Shown here one piece after another: positions 1 to 7,760 of a DNA stretch of 31,389 nt. Position 1 is the first letter of the stretch, and each line of letters opens with the position of its first letter. This DNA is from CAZPMO01 sp964587515 (GTDB taxonomy: Bacteria > Pseudomonadota > Alphaproteobacteria > MPNO01). The stretch is taken from positions 1 through 31,389 of the forward strand of contig CAZPMO010000039.1 in the NCBI GenBank assembly GCA_964587515.1, read 5' to 3'. The notes under the pieces are model-generated. The model did not search any database. It worked only from the letters and a program-made list of their open reading frames with translations, and was not told the DNA's origin. The position numbers and the translations under genes are program-made.

Positions 1-2
1 AC

Positions 3-221
3 CCGTTGCAGGAAGCGTTCAAGCAGCACCACGCGCTGCAATGCGGCTATTGCACGCCCGGCATGGTGATGAGCGCGCTCGACATGATCCGCCGCTTTGA
101 TGCGCTCGACGAGCAAACCGTGCGCGCAAACCTGGAAGGCAATATCTGTCGGTGCACCGGCTACCAGAACATCGTCGCCGCCATCCTCGACGGCGCGAAG
201 GCCATGGGAAAGGGCGGCTGA
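3..221 (+). CDS. (2Fe-2S)-binding small subunit of a molybdenum hydroxylase (CoxS/XdhA-like), 3' part only
   Basis: The frame is open to the left edge, so only the C-terminal ~72 residues are present and the true start lies outside the window. The visible part holds the second iron-sulfur cluster region of the xanthine dehydrogenase / CO dehydrogenase small-subunit family: CGYC at about residues 14-17 of the fragment, and CRCTGYQNI near the end. In this family these four cysteines bind the [2Fe-2S] cluster close to the molybdenum cofactor and pass electrons on to the FAD subunit. The stop is 3 bp before the start of the FAD subunit gene, the usual operon arrangement. The substrate (CO, purine, aldehyde or aromatic acid) cannot be told without the large subunit, which is not in the window. 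Confidence 0.9.
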   Translation, partial: PLQEAFKQHHALQCGYCTPGMVMSALDMIRRFDALDEQTVRANLEGNICRCTGYQNIVAAILDGAKAMGKGG

Positions 222-224
222 CCC

Positions 225-1013
225 ATGTACCGGTTCAATTATCACCGCCCCCGAAGCCTCGCCGAGGCCGAAGCCGCGCTTGGCGCAAGCGAGGAAGCGC
301 AGGCGATGGCCGGCGGGATGAGCGTGATCCCGGTGATGAAGCATCGCCTCGCCGGACCCAGCGATCTGGTCGATCTCGCCCATATCGAGGGACTCGCGGG
401 GGTCGCCGTCTCGCCGGAGGATGTGGCGGTCGGCGCCATGACGCGCCACGCCGCGGTCGCCGCCGACCCGGACGTGGCGCGCGCGATTCCGGCGCTGGCC
501 AAGCTCGCGGGCGGCATCGGCGACCCGCTTGTGCGCAATCGCGGCACCATCGGCGGCTCGCTGGCCAATAACGACCCGGCGGCGGACTATCCCTCGGCGG
601 TGCTTGGTCTTAACGCCGTGGTCCGCACCACGCGGCGCGAGATCGCGGCCGATGATTTTTTCCTGGGCCTGTTCGAGACCGCGTTGGAACCGGGTGAGAT
701 CATTACCGGCGTCACCTTCCCGATCCCTCACGTCGCCAATTACGTGAAGTTCGCCAACCCGGCCTCGCGCTTCTCGATCGTCGGCGTGTTCGTGTCGCGC
801 AGCGGCGGGTCAGTTCGCGTCGCGGTGACCGGCGCGGGTCCCTGCGTGTTCCGCGCCACGGCGCTGGAGGATGCGCTCGCCGCCGATTTCTCGCCCGGTG
901 CGATCGACGACATTGAAATCCTACCGGACGGGCTCAATGCCGATATGCACGGCAGCGCCGAATACCGCGCCCATCTGATCCGCGAACTCACCCGGCAGGC
1001 GGTCAGTCGCTGA
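225..1013 (+). CDS. FAD-binding medium subunit of a molybdenum hydroxylase (CoxM-like)
   Basis: 262 residues, within the usual range for the family. The N-terminal FAD-binding motif AGGMS is at residues 29-33, and the second flavin motif TIGGSLANNDPAADYP is at 108-123; both are hallmarks of CoxM/XdhB-type subunits. The C-terminal third matches the CO-dehydrogenase flavoprotein C-terminal domain in position but was not matched motif by motif. The protein would take electrons from the iron-sulfur subunit encoded just upstream and deliver them to an acceptor. The start is the ATG 3 bp after the upstream stop. The minus-strand gene that follows converges on it with a gap of about 20 bp. Substrate specificity is not readable here. 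Confidence 0.92.
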   Translation: MYRFNYHRPRSLAEAEAALGASEEAQAMAGGMSVIPVMKHRLAGPSDLVDLAHIEGLAGVAVSPEDVAVGAMTRHAAVAADPDVARAIPALAKLAGGIGDPLVRNRGTIGGSLANNDPAADYPSAVLGLNAVVRTTRREIAADDFFLGLFETALEPGEIITGVTFPIPHVANYVKFANPASRFSIVGVFVSRSGGSVRVAVTGAGPCVFRATALEDALAADFSPGAIDDIEILPDGLNADMHGSAEYRAHLIRELTRQAVSR

Positions 1014-1032
1014 GCCGTTCCCCCGGTTCGAT

Positions 1033-1878
1033 CTAAATGGTGGCGTGACCGATGCCATGGCGGGTCGCCAGGATATCGCGGATTTGCCGCAGCACCGCGA
1101 GATGATCGGCGTCTTCGCGCACCACCGCGTGCAGCGTCGCCAGCGGCCGTTCCGAGGTCAGCGACCAGGCATGGAGGTGATGGACATCGGTGATTTCCGG
1201 CACGGCCTCGATCAGCGCGGCCTTGACGGCTTCGGGCTCGAAATCCTCGGGGCTTCCTTCCAGCAGGATATGCGCGGTGCGCCGCACCAGCCCGTAGGCG
1301 CTCCACATCACGATCAGCGCCACCACCAGCGACAGGATCGGATCGATCGGCGTCCAGCCGGTTCGCAGGATCACCAGCGCGGCGATGATCGCCGCCGCCG
1401 AGCCCAGCAGATCGCCCATCACGTGCAGCATCGCGCCGTGCAGGTTGATATTTTTGCGGTCGCCGCCATGCAGCACATAGACGGCGACGATATTGATAAT
1501 GAAACCGCCGGTCGCGACCCCCAGCATGGGCCCGGCGAGAATTTCGATGGGGTCGATCAGCCGGCGCACCGCCTCGATCACGATCCACACGCCGATGCCG
1601 GCCAGCGCCAGCCCGTTGGCGAACGCCGCGAGCACCTGAAAACGGTGATAGCCGAAGGTGCGCAGCGCATCGGACGGCCGCCGCGCGATGCGGAAGGCGA
1701 ACCAGGCGAGCGCCAGCGCCGCGGCGTCGGTCAGCATGTGGCCGGCGTCGGCCAACAGCGCCAGCGACCCCGACAGCAGACCGCCGATCACCTCGATGAC
1801 CATGAACACCGCCGTCAGCACCATCACCCAGAAGATGCGTTTCTCGCTGGCGGCGTGGCTGTGAACGTGGTCGGCCAT
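1033..1878 (-). CDS. Cation diffusion facilitator family efflux protein (Zn/Co/Cd-type), C-terminus probably shortened by a stop
   Basis: 281 residues from ATG 1876-1878. The protein begins with a His-rich stretch (HVHSH), then has about six hydrophobic membrane segments and a cytoplasmic C-terminal domain. The paired metal-site motifs typical of CDF exporters are visible: DAGHMLTD (H47, D51) in the second membrane segment and HVMGD (H152, D156) in the fifth. A longer reading to 2118 is possible but its extra 80 residues are low-complexity and overlap the upstream hydrolase gene, so I chose the internal ATG. The protein ends ...GHATI-stop. Reading through that TAG would give Q-I-E-P-G-E-R-L-S-D and then TGA, which resembles the normal family ending, so the TAG may be a recent nonsense change. 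Likely function: metal export from the cytoplasm. Confidence 0.9.
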   Translation of the reverse strand: MADHVHSHAASEKRIFWVMVLTAVFMVIEVIGGLLSGSLALLADAGHMLTDAAALALAWFAFRIARRPSDALRTFGYHRFQVLAAFANGLALAGIGVWIVIEAVRRLIDPIEILAGPMLGVATGGFIINIVAVYVLHGGDRKNINLHGAMLHVMGDLLGSAAAIIAALVILRTGWTPIDPILSLVVALIVMWSAYGLVRRTAHILLEGSPEDFEPEAVKAALIEAVPEITDVHHLHAWSLTSERPLATLHAVVREDADHLAVLRQIRDILATRHGIGHATI

Positions 1879-1886
1879 GACCGGTA

Positions 1887-2720
1887 TTACGCGGCGCTGC
1901 GCGATTCGGCCTCGGCCAGGAAACGTTCGATCCCGTGGTTGAACAGTTCCGCTTCTTCGATGTTGATGGTGTGACCGGTGCGCGGCAGCATCCAGTGGCC
2001 GCAATCGGGAATGGTTCGCTTCAGGAACAGGCCGGTTTCCAGACAGGGCTCGTCCTCGTCGCCGTTGACCACCAGAACCGGCATCGCCAGCGCCTTGAGC
2101 TGGTCCTCGAAGCCCCACAGCATGGGCCGCCCGCCCTGGACATGGCGCAGATGCATCATCGAGCCGAGCCCCGAGTGGGAACAGAGATTATCGGCGAATT
2201 CCCGCCAGCCGCGCGGGCTCTTGCGTTTGAACGCCTGGCGCGTCGGACCTTCGGCGTATTCGCGGCAGATATTCTCCCAGCCTTCGCGCGCCACCCGCTC
2301 GCCGAGATCGCGCGAGGCCTTGGAGAACTCCTCATGCTGGTGCGGCGGCGCGCCGTAACCGCCGCCCGCGATAACCAGCGAACGCGCCATATCGGCGTGG
2401 CGCATGCCGAAATGCGCGGCCGCGAAGGCACCCATCGACAGCCCCACGATATGGGCGCGCGGAATATCGAGATGGCGCAGCACCGCTACAGCGTCCGCCA
2501 CGGCCTGGTCCTGGCCATAGGCCTCGGCGCTTTCCGGCACATCGGACGGCGGATAGCCACGCGCGTTATAGGCGACGCAGCGATAGCGTCGCGAAAAATA
2601 ACGCATCTGCGGCTCCCAACTCGTGTGATCACCCGCGAATTCGTGGATGAACAAAATCGGGTAACCGTCGCCGGTTTCCTCGTAATAAAGATTGACGTCA
2701 CCGGACGGGGCTTGCGGCAT
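1887..2720 (-). CDS. Alpha/beta hydrolase
   Basis: 277 residues. The classical alpha/beta-hydrolase pieces are all visible: an oxyanion-region HEF near residue 26, the nucleophile elbow GLSMG with Ser95, an acid in the GDEDE stretch at about 220-224, and the catalytic histidine in RTGHT (His250). It most resembles the 3-oxoadipate enol-lactonase / epoxide-hydrolase-like group of about 270 residues, but the substrate cannot be assigned. Its stop is 8 bp upstream of the cation-efflux gene start on the same strand, so the two are probably cotranscribed. The region just upstream of its start runs into the 10-N assembly gap, so its promoter is not fully visible. Confidence 0.85.
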   Translation of the reverse strand: MPQAPSGDVNLYYEETGDGYPILFIHEFAGDHTSWEPQMRYFSRRYRCVAYNARGYPPSDVPESAEAYGQDQAVADAVAVLRHLDIPRAHIVGLSMGAFAAAHFGMRHADMARSLVIAGGGYGAPPHQHEEFSKASRDLGERVAREGWENICREYAEGPTRQAFKRKSPRGWREFADNLCSHSGLGSMMHLRHVQGGRPMLWGFEDQLKALAMPVLVVNGDEDEPCLETGLFLKRTIPDCGHWMLPRTGHTINIEEAELFNHGIERFLAEAESRSAA

Positions 2721-2779
2721 GGTCGAATTCTCCGTCTTGTTCGTCTAATGGCCTCCGGGTGGCCCGCCACCCAAAGCCC

Positions 2780-2789
2780 NNNNNNNNNN
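2780..2789. other. Assembly gap (10 N)
   Basis: Ten N bases interrupt the sequence between the hydrolase promoter side and tRNA-Val. A fixed block of ten N is typical of scaffold joining, so the real distance, and strictly even the join itself, is not proven by this sequence. Confidence 0.98.
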
Positions 2790-2803
2790 CGCGGGGCGAA
2801 GGG

Positions 2804-2878
2804 TGGTGGGCGCGGCTGGGTTTGAACCAGCGACCTCTCGCGTGTGAGGCGAGCGCTCTCCCGCTGAGCTACGCGCCC
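2804..2878 (-). tRNA. tRNA-Val (anticodon CAC)
   Basis: Read on the minus strand, the sequence folds into a complete cloverleaf. The acceptor stem GGGCGCG pairs with CGCGCCC. The D arm is GCTC...GAGC, and the anticodon stem CTCGC/GCGAG encloses loop CTCACAC. The T arm GCTGG/CCAGC encloses TTCAAAC. The body is 72 nt (2807-2878) with discriminator A, and the CCA end is encoded in the genome (2804-2806). Anticodon CAC reads GUG valine codons. Confidence 0.97.
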
Positions 2879-2991
2879 CGGAGCGCGCGCATTTAAGGCG
2901 GCGGCCCCCGGTGTGTCAAGGAAGGGGCCAAATGGCGCGGCGATTGCTATGATGGGTCCGGTTTCATCGCTTCGTGACGGGGATTGGGCGG

Positions 2992-3768
2992 ATGAGCGCC
3001 CTGCGATCATCGCTGCTGGTTCTGTGTGTGGCCGGATCGTTTGCCGGCAACGCGCATGCGCGCGACGTGGCGTTGGGCTATCGCATTTACTATGGCGGTT
3101 TCGAGGTCATGGGCCTCGGCGTCGATCTCGCGCTGAGCCCATCCCGATACGCGTTGCAAATGAAGTTCCATACGCTGGGGCTGATCGGGCGCATGTTTCC
3201 GTGGAAAATGCGCGCCTATTCGCGGGGGCGGATGGTCGGCGCTAATGTCAGGCCGCTGGCGGCGGGCCAGCGCAATGCATGGCGCGGACGCGAACGCTGG
3301 GTGGATATCCGGTTCGACGACGGCCGCCCGGTGGTCACCGATGCGCGCCCGAAATCCGAGGGAACCGACGCGCCGGGAAAGGATCTGCGCGGCACCGTGG
3401 ACCTGGCCAGCGCGATCCTGGTGATCGCGCGGGCCACCGACAGGGACCGCGCCTGCGCCGGGCGGGTGAAAGTGTTCGACGGAAGACGCCGCTACGATCT
3501 GGTGCTGGAAAAGCTCGGCGAGGAAAAGCTTCGCAAGAACGGCTATTCCATCTATCAGGGGCCGACCGTGACCTGCCGCGCGGAAATGGACCGTCTCGGC
3601 GGGTTCAAGCGCCGCAAATCCTACGGCGGATGGGGGCGCGCCGACCGCGCCGCGCGGGTCTGGCTGGGCCGTGTGATGGATCGTGTGCCGAGGGTGCCGG
3701 TGCGGATCGAGATCGACACAAGATGGGGCGCCGTGATCGCGCATCTCGCCCGGGTTAACGAACGGTAA
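2992..3768 (+). CDS. DUF3108-type exported protein of unknown function
   Basis: 258 residues from ATG 2992; a GTG at 2974 would add six. The N-terminus has a signal peptide (hydrophobic SSLLVLCVAGSFAG, then NAHA before RDVAL), so the mature protein is probably periplasmic. The body, beginning with a YRIYYGGFEVMGLGVDL-like beta strand pattern, agrees with the DUF3108 family of periplasmic beta-rich proteins, whose function is not established. It lies upstream of glmU on the same strand, with a 160-bp gap that argues for separate promoters. I chose the ATG because the hydrophobic core begins shortly after it. Confidence 0.75.
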   Translation: MSALRSSLLVLCVAGSFAGNAHARDVALGYRIYYGGFEVMGLGVDLALSPSRYALQMKFHTLGLIGRMFPWKMRAYSRGRMVGANVRPLAAGQRNAWRGRERWVDIRFDDGRPVVTDARPKSEGTDAPGKDLRGTVDLASAILVIARATDRDRACAGRVKVFDGRRRYDLVLEKLGEEKLRKNGYSIYQGPTVTCRAEMDRLGGFKRRKSYGGWGRADRAARVWLGRVMDRVPRVPVRIEIDTRWGAVIAHLARVNER

Positions 3769-3928
3769 GCATTAACGCCTGGTTTACCCGCGTAACGCAT
3801 TTTGAGGGGCCGTGGGCGATTCCGTCGCCAACACGGGTGAAACATCGAGCGAACATCTCGCTTGGCCTTGCCGATCGCTTTATGGCATGGTCCGGCGCTG
3901 ATCGAGAAAGGGGAACGACCGGAACGCT
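3769..3928 (+). promoter_or_regulatory. Intergenic region expected to carry the glmU-glmS promoter
   Basis: A 160-bp gap separates the DUF3108 gene from glmU, and glmU-glmS is tightly spaced, so the operon promoter should be here. I see no convincing -35/-10 pair and no strong hairpin. GAAAGGGGAA at 3905-3914 is purine-rich but lies about 15 nt before the ATG, rather far for a ribosome binding site. Confidence 0.35.
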
Positions 3929-5323
3929 ATGATGACCCGGAAGTCCGCCGCTATCATAGTCGCCGCGGGCCTTGGCACGCGGATGAAGTCCGATCTGCCC
4001 AAGGTCCTGCACCCGGTCGCGGGCCGCGCCATGGTGCGCCACCTGATGGCGCGCCTCGACGAGGTCGCGATCGATCGCACGATAGTCGTGATCGGCCGTG
4101 AAGGCCACGCCGTGGCCGAGGCGGTCGCGCCGACACCCACCGTGATCCAGGATCCGCCGCTCGGCACCGCCCATGCGGTGCTGGCCGCGCGCCAGTTCCT
4201 GACCGGTTTCGACGGCGATGTGCTGATCCTGTTCGGCGACACGCCGCTGCTCACCACCGCGACGATCGAAAAAATGCTGGAGACCCGGCGCGGCGCGGAT
4301 GATCCCGCGATCGTGGTGCTGGGATTCCGACCCGACGACCCGGCCGAATATGGCAGGCTTGTCACCGGTCCCGACGGCGGGCTGGAGGCGATCGTCGAAT
4401 ATCGCGACGCGAGCGACGATCAACGCGCGATCCCGGTTTGCAACGCCGGCATCATGGCGGTAGACGGCAAGCATCTCGTGAGCTTGCTCGACGCCGTCGG
4501 CGACGACAACGCCAAGGGCGAATATTACCTCACCGACATCGTGTCCATCGCACGAGGACAGGGGCTCGCCTGCGCGGTCGCCGAGGTCGAGGATCAGCAC
4601 GAGGTGATGGGCGTGAATTCGCGGGCCGAACTGGCGATCGCCGAGGCGTTGATGCAGGACCGGCTGCGCGCGCGCGCCATGGCCGACGGCGCGACGCTGA
4701 TCGATCCATCCACGGTTTATTTCAGCTACGACACCAGTCTCGGCCGCGACGTGACGGTCGGGCCGCAGGTCTGTTTCGCGCCCGGCGTCACGGTCGGCGA
4801 CAACGTCCAGATTCGCGCCTTCTGCCATCTCGAGGGCGCCGAAATCGAAGGCGGCGCGATCATCGGCCCGTTCGCGCGGCTGCGTCCCGGCGCGCGCATC
4901 GGCCCCGACGTGCATATCGGCAACTTCGTCGAGATCAAGGCGTCCCTGCTGGAGACCGGCGCGAAGGTCAATCACCTCTCTTATGTCGGCGATTCACGGG
5001 TCGGCGCCCACGCCAATGTCGGGGCCGGGACCATCACCTGCAATTACGACGGCTTCTTCAAGTCGCACACCGATATCGGCGCCGGCGCGTTCATCGGCTC
5101 CAACACCTCGCTGGTGGCGCCAGTCAGCGTCGGCGACGGCGCGATCACCGGGGCCGGCAGCGTGATCACCAAGGACGTGCCGGCCGAAGCGTTGGCCGTC
5201 GAACGCAACGACCAAAACCATAAAGAGGGCTGGGCGACGAAGTTCCGGACCCGGAAGAAGGCGGAAAAGGAAGCGGCGAAGACGTCCCTTGGCGGTGAGG
5301 CCAAGCGCGAGAAGGAGGGCTGA
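3929..5323 (+). CDS. glmU: Bifunctional N-acetylglucosamine-1-phosphate uridylyltransferase / glucosamine-1-phosphate acetyltransferase
   Basis: 464 residues. GlmU acetylates glucosamine-1-phosphate and then couples it to UTP, giving UDP-GlcNAc for peptidoglycan and LPS in the cytoplasm. The uridylyltransferase domain begins with the nucleotidyltransferase signature AAGLGTRMKSDLPKVLHP (residues 12-29). The C-terminal half is a left-handed beta helix of hexapeptide repeats, with NHLSYVGD carrying the acetyltransfer histidine, then TITCNYDG and the SNTSLVAP region. A short basic and acidic tail (KKAEKEAAK...) ends the protein. Two ATG codons stand in tandem at the start; I use the first. The stop is followed 6 bp later by the glmS start, with GAAGGAGGGC as the ribosome binding site of glmS inside the end of glmU. 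Confidence 0.97.
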   Translation: MMTRKSAAIIVAAGLGTRMKSDLPKVLHPVAGRAMVRHLMARLDEVAIDRTIVVIGREGHAVAEAVAPTPTVIQDPPLGTAHAVLAARQFLTGFDGDVLILFGDTPLLTTATIEKMLETRRGADDPAIVVLGFRPDDPAEYGRLVTGPDGGLEAIVEYRDASDDQRAIPVCNAGIMAVDGKHLVSLLDAVGDDNAKGEYYLTDIVSIARGQGLACAVAEVEDQHEVMGVNSRAELAIAEALMQDRLRARAMADGATLIDPSTVYFSYDTSLGRDVTVGPQVCFAPGVTVGDNVQIRAFCHLEGAEIEGGAIIGPFARLRPGARIGPDVHIGNFVEIKASLLETGAKVNHLSYVGDSRVGAHANVGAGTITCNYDGFFKSHTDIGAGAFIGSNTSLVAPVSVGDGAITGAGSVITKDVPAEALAVERNDQNHKEGWATKFRTRKKAEKEAAKTSLGGEAKREKEG

Positions 5324-5329
5324 CGCCCG

Positions 5330-7153
5330 ATGTGCGGCATTATCGGAATCATCGGCAACAACGAGGTCGCCCCGTTGCTGATCGACGGGCTGAAGCGGCT
5401 CGAATATCGGGGCTACGATTCGGCGGGCATCGCGACGCTGGTCAACGGCCATGTGGAACGCCGGCGCAGCGAGGGCAAGATCGTCAATCTCGAATCGCTG
5501 CTCAACCAGCAGCCGGTCACCGGCGTGATCGGGATCGGCCATACAAGATGGGCGACCCACGGCTCGCCCAACCAGGTCAACGCGCATCCCCATGCCGATG
5601 AACGCGTCGTGCTGGTCCATAACGGCATCATTGAGAATTTTCAGGAACTGCGCCGGGAACTCGCAAAGGACGGGCATCTTTTCGAGACAGATACCGACAC
5701 CGAGGCGGTGGTTCACCTGATCAGCCATCACCTGAAAAACGGCAAGACGCCGCAGCAGGCGGTCGCGGCGACGCTCGATCGGCTGGAAGGCGCGTTCGCG
5801 TTGGCCATTCTTTTCGCCGGGCATAATGATCTGATGATCGGCGCGCGCCGCGGCAGCCCGCTGGCGGTGGGCTATGGCGAGGGCGAGATGTATCTCGGCT
5901 CCGACGCCCACGCGTTGGCGCCGCTGACCCAGCGCATCTGCTATCTGGAGGAAGGCGACTGGGTCGAGATTTCGACCACCGACGCGATCGTGCATGACGA
6001 GAGCGGCGCGGTAGTCGAGCGCGAGGTCAAGCAGACCGCGACCTCGGGCGCCATGATCGGCAAGGGGAATTATCCCCATTTCATGCTGAAGGAGATCTAC
6101 GAGCAGCCGGCGGTGATCGGCGACACGCTGCACGCCGTCCTCAACCCCTGGAACCAGGTGGTGACGCTGCCCGAGGTGTCGTTCGACATGGCGCGGGTCT
6201 CCAAGGTTACCGTTGTCGCCTGCGGCACGTCATACCACGCCGGCATGATCGCCAAATACTGGATCGAACAGATCGCCAAGGTGCCGGTCGAGGTCGATAT
6301 CGCCTCGGAATTCCGCTATCGGGGCGCCGCCATGCCCGAGGGCGGCATGGCGTTGTTCATCTCGCAGTCGGGCGAGACCGCCGACACGCTGGCCGCGCTG
6401 CGTTATGCGCACGCGCAGAAGCAGCACATCGTCACCATCGTCAATGTCGCGGAAAGCTCCATGGCGCGCGAATCGGACGCGGTGCTGCGCACCCATGCCG
6501 GCCCGGAAATCGGCGTCGCCTCGACCAAGGCCTTCACCACCCAGCTCACCACGCTCGCCTGTCTGGTGATCGGCATGGCCGCGAAGCGCGGCGCCATCGA
6601 CCGCGACCGGGAATCGGCGCTGTGTCACGCGCTGACCGAGGTGCCGTCGAGGGTGAACGATATCCTCAATCACGACGAACGCATCGCCGAGCTGGCCCAG
6701 GAAGTGACGGACGCCCGCGATGTGCTCTATCTCGGGCGCGGCACCGGCTTCCCCATCGCGCTCGAGGGCGCGCTGAAGCTGAAGGAGATCAGCTACATCC
6801 ATGCGGAGGGCTATGCGGCCGGCGAAATGAAACACGGGCCGATCGCGCTGATCGACGAAAACGTGCCGGTGATCGTGATCGCACCGTCGGACGAGCTGTT
6901 CGATAAGACCGCGTCGAACATGCAGGAAGTCATCGCGCGCGGCGGCCGGGTGATTTTTCTCTCCGACGGCCCCGGCATCGAACGGCTCGGCGACATGGCG
7001 GCGGCGACCATCGAGCTCCCCGTGGTCGATCCGTTCGTGGCGCCAATCCTCTATTCGATCCCGATCCAGCTTCTCGCCTATCACGTCGCCGTCCTCAAGG
7101 GCACCGACGTCGATCAGCCGCGCAACCTCGCCAAGTCGGTCACCGTAGAATAG
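5330..7153 (+). CDS. glmS: Glutamine--fructose-6-phosphate aminotransferase (isomerizing)
   Basis: 607 residues, full length. GlmS makes glucosamine-6-phosphate from fructose-6-phosphate and glutamine, the first committed step to UDP-GlcNAc. The N-terminal glutaminase domain begins MCGIIGI with the catalytic Cys2, and HTRWATHG follows at about residues 71-78. The two sugar-isomerase (SIS) domains show CGTSYHAG, SQSGETADTLAALRYA and STKAFTTQL. The C-terminus DVDQPRNLAKSVTVE is the conserved family ending. The last three codons (GTA GAA TAG) are AT-richer than the rest of this GC-rich gene. They lie exactly at the left edge of the foreign island, and a second, GC-rich version of the same ending sits at 16755-16768. 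Confidence 0.98.
   Translation: MCGIIGIIGNNEVAPLLIDGLKRLEYRGYDSAGIATLVNGHVERRRSEGKIVNLESLLNQQPVTGVIGIGHTRWATHGSPNQVNAHPHADERVVLVHNGIIENFQELRRELAKDGHLFETDTDTEAVVHLISHHLKNGKTPQQAVAATLDRLEGAFALAILFAGHNDLMIGARRGSPLAVGYGEGEMYLGSDAHALAPLTQRICYLEEGDWVEISTTDAIVHDESGAVVEREVKQTATSGAMIGKGNYPHFMLKEIYEQPAVIGDTLHAVLNPWNQVVTLPEVSFDMARVSKVTVVACGTSYHAGMIAKYWIEQIAKVPVEVDIASEFRYRGAAMPEGGMALFISQSGETADTLAALRYAHAQKQHIVTIVNVAESSMARESDAVLRTHAGPEIGVASTKAFTTQLTTLACLVIGMAAKRGAIDRDRESALCHALTEVPSRVNDILNHDERIAELAQEVTDARDVLYLGRGTGFPIALEGALKLKEISYIHAEGYAAGEMKHGPIALIDENVPVIVIAPSDELFDKTASNMQEVIARGGRVIFLSDGPGIERLGDMAAATIELPVVDPFVAPILYSIPIQLLAYHVAVLKGTDVDQPRNLAKSVTVE
7140..7153 (+). other. Proposed left attachment site (attL) at the glmS 3' end
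   Basis: The last codons of glmS here are TCACCGTAGAATAG. At 16755-16768 the sequence TCACCGTCGAGTAA again encodes T-V-E-stop. The shared seven bases TCACCGT (7140-7146 and 16755-16761) fit a crossover core. On the left, GC-rich glmS runs into it and AT-rich DNA leaves it; on the right the reverse is true. I infer that this is attL. The core is short, so the assignment needs comparison with an empty site. Confidence 0.55.
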
Positions 7154-7190
7154 TGTGGTTAGGGGGTAATAGAACTACCCCCAACCATAC
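7153..7190. repeat. Strong inverted repeat at the left island end
   Basis: 7153-7168 pairs with 7176-7190 in a nearly perfect stem (GTGTGGTT with AACCATAC, GGGGGTA with TACCCCC, and one bulged A at 7161) around loop ATAGAAC. No T-run follows on the plus strand, so it is a weak intrinsic-terminator candidate even though it directly follows glmS. Its left arm TGTGGTTAGGGGGTAA (7154-7169) is matched in inverse orientation at 16730-16746, near the other island end. Confidence 0.8.
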
Positions 7191-7360
7191 AAAAACCTAC
7201 CTCACATTTGATTTAACGGTTCGTGCTTCGCACCTGTGGGTTGCTCCGTACAACGATTACCAACAATACCTCTACGAAACGATTATGGAGTTTCGGGAGA
7301 AGGGTTGGAATTTCCAACAGATTGCAGATTGGTTCAACGAGAACGGTATTACCACGGTTA
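7178..7360 (+). pseudogene. Remnant of a serine-recombinase-like protein, C-terminal-side fragment
   Basis: In the frame of 7153 the translation contains APYNDYQQYLYETIMEFR followed by EKGWNFQQIADWFNENGITT. From memory this resembles the region after the catalytic domain in marine recombinase-family (resolvase-type) proteins, where an 'IADWLN...GY.T' helix-turn-helix-like stretch is common. There is no catalytic N-terminus. The sequence upstream (7145-7177) resembles the promoter and start region of the recombinase N-terminal fragment at 16407-16441, as if the first ~100 codons had been deleted. At about 7357 the frame passes abruptly into the upstream module of a Sel1-type gene. Treat as non-functional. 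Confidence 0.5.
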
Positions 7361-7399
7361 CCCATCCCAGACATTCTCTGTCAGAATTCCCGTATGAAA
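7359..7399 (+). promoter_or_regulatory. Repeated upstream module 1 (putative leaderless promoter)
   Basis: The stretch from TACCCATCCCAGAC at 7359 to TTCCCGTATGAA at 7388-7399 recurs at 15848-15888 in front of another Sel1-type start, and its last 20 bases recur at 7741-7760. A -10-like hexamer (CAGAAT here, TAGAAT and TAAACT in the other copies) ends six bases before the ATG. Transcription would therefore begin about at the start codon, and there is no room for a Shine-Dalgarno sequence. TTACCC stands 18 bp upstream of the hexamer at a possible -35 position. Confidence 0.5.
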
Positions 7400-7567
7400 A
7401 ACCTGACCGCCACCATCTGCCTGACCATTGCTATGTTTATCATTGTCTCAACACCAGTCATCTCTGCCGATCTGCACAAAGTACAGACACCGCCATCTCA
7501 GCAGAAAAAACCCGGGGACATGATTGCGATAGGTCTTAGGGAATACTCGGACATCCTTCGGATATGA
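7394..7567 (+). pseudogene. Truncated secreted Sel1-repeat-type protein, N-terminal fragment
   Basis: 57 codons. The first ~25 form a typical signal peptide: MKNLTATICLTIAMFIIV and then STPVISA. The mature part starts ADLHKVQTPPSQQ, which looks like a frame-damaged version of the ADFQKGLTAAQSGDY start seen at 15883; that start is how secreted Sel1-repeat proteins of marine proteobacteria often begin. No Sel1 repeats follow, and the rest (KKPGDMIAIGLREYSDILRI) is unlike the family. A terminator lies just downstream. I consider it a gene remnant; a short secreted peptide is not excluded. Confidence 0.45.
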
Positions 7568-7577
7568 CACCGATATA

Positions 7578-7609
7578 GACCTTTCAGACACCTTGCTGAG
7601 GGGTCTTTT
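7578..7609 (+). terminator. Rho-independent terminator
   Basis: GACCTTTCAG (7578-7587) pairs with CTGAGGGGTC (7596-7605) over ten positions, two of them G-U, around an 8-nt loop, followed immediately by TTTT. It lies 11 bp after the stop of the Sel1-type remnant, as expected for that transcription unit. Confidence 0.75.
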
Positions 7610-7740
7610 GCGTTCAGGTCAGGAAGGGTCTAAAGAGGGTGCTTGGATGATCCATCGAGGGGATCTAAATCTGCGGGGTATGGGGTTTGGATCGCCACTG
7701 AAGGGTCTTCCGTATGGGGATTTCCTCCACTTTGATTTCA

Positions 7741-7760
7741 TCCTAGAATTCCCCTATGAA
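7741..7760 (+). promoter_or_regulatory. Repeated upstream module 2 (short copy)
   Basis: TCCTAGAATTCCCCTATGAA directly precedes and includes the start of the YwqK-like gene, and matches the 3' ends of the modules at 7359-7399 and 15848-15888. TAGAAT (7744-7749) ends six bases before the ATG, which suggests a leaderless transcript. The 200 bases upstream (7568-7740) hold only the terminator; the rest has no feature I recognise. Confidence 0.45.

Noticed and set aside
1879..2118. 80-residue N-terminal extension of the cation-efflux protein
   Set aside because: The extension overlaps the upstream hydrolase gene in another frame, is low-complexity, and precedes an ATG with the proper family start.
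2804..2878. tRNA-Val as the attachment site of an island
   Set aside because: No duplicated tRNA 3' end was seen in the window, and the adjoining gap prevents checking the other side.
7153..7190. Intrinsic terminator of glmS
   Set aside because: The stem is strong but no T-run follows on the transcribed strand, and the sequence is better explained as an island end repeat.
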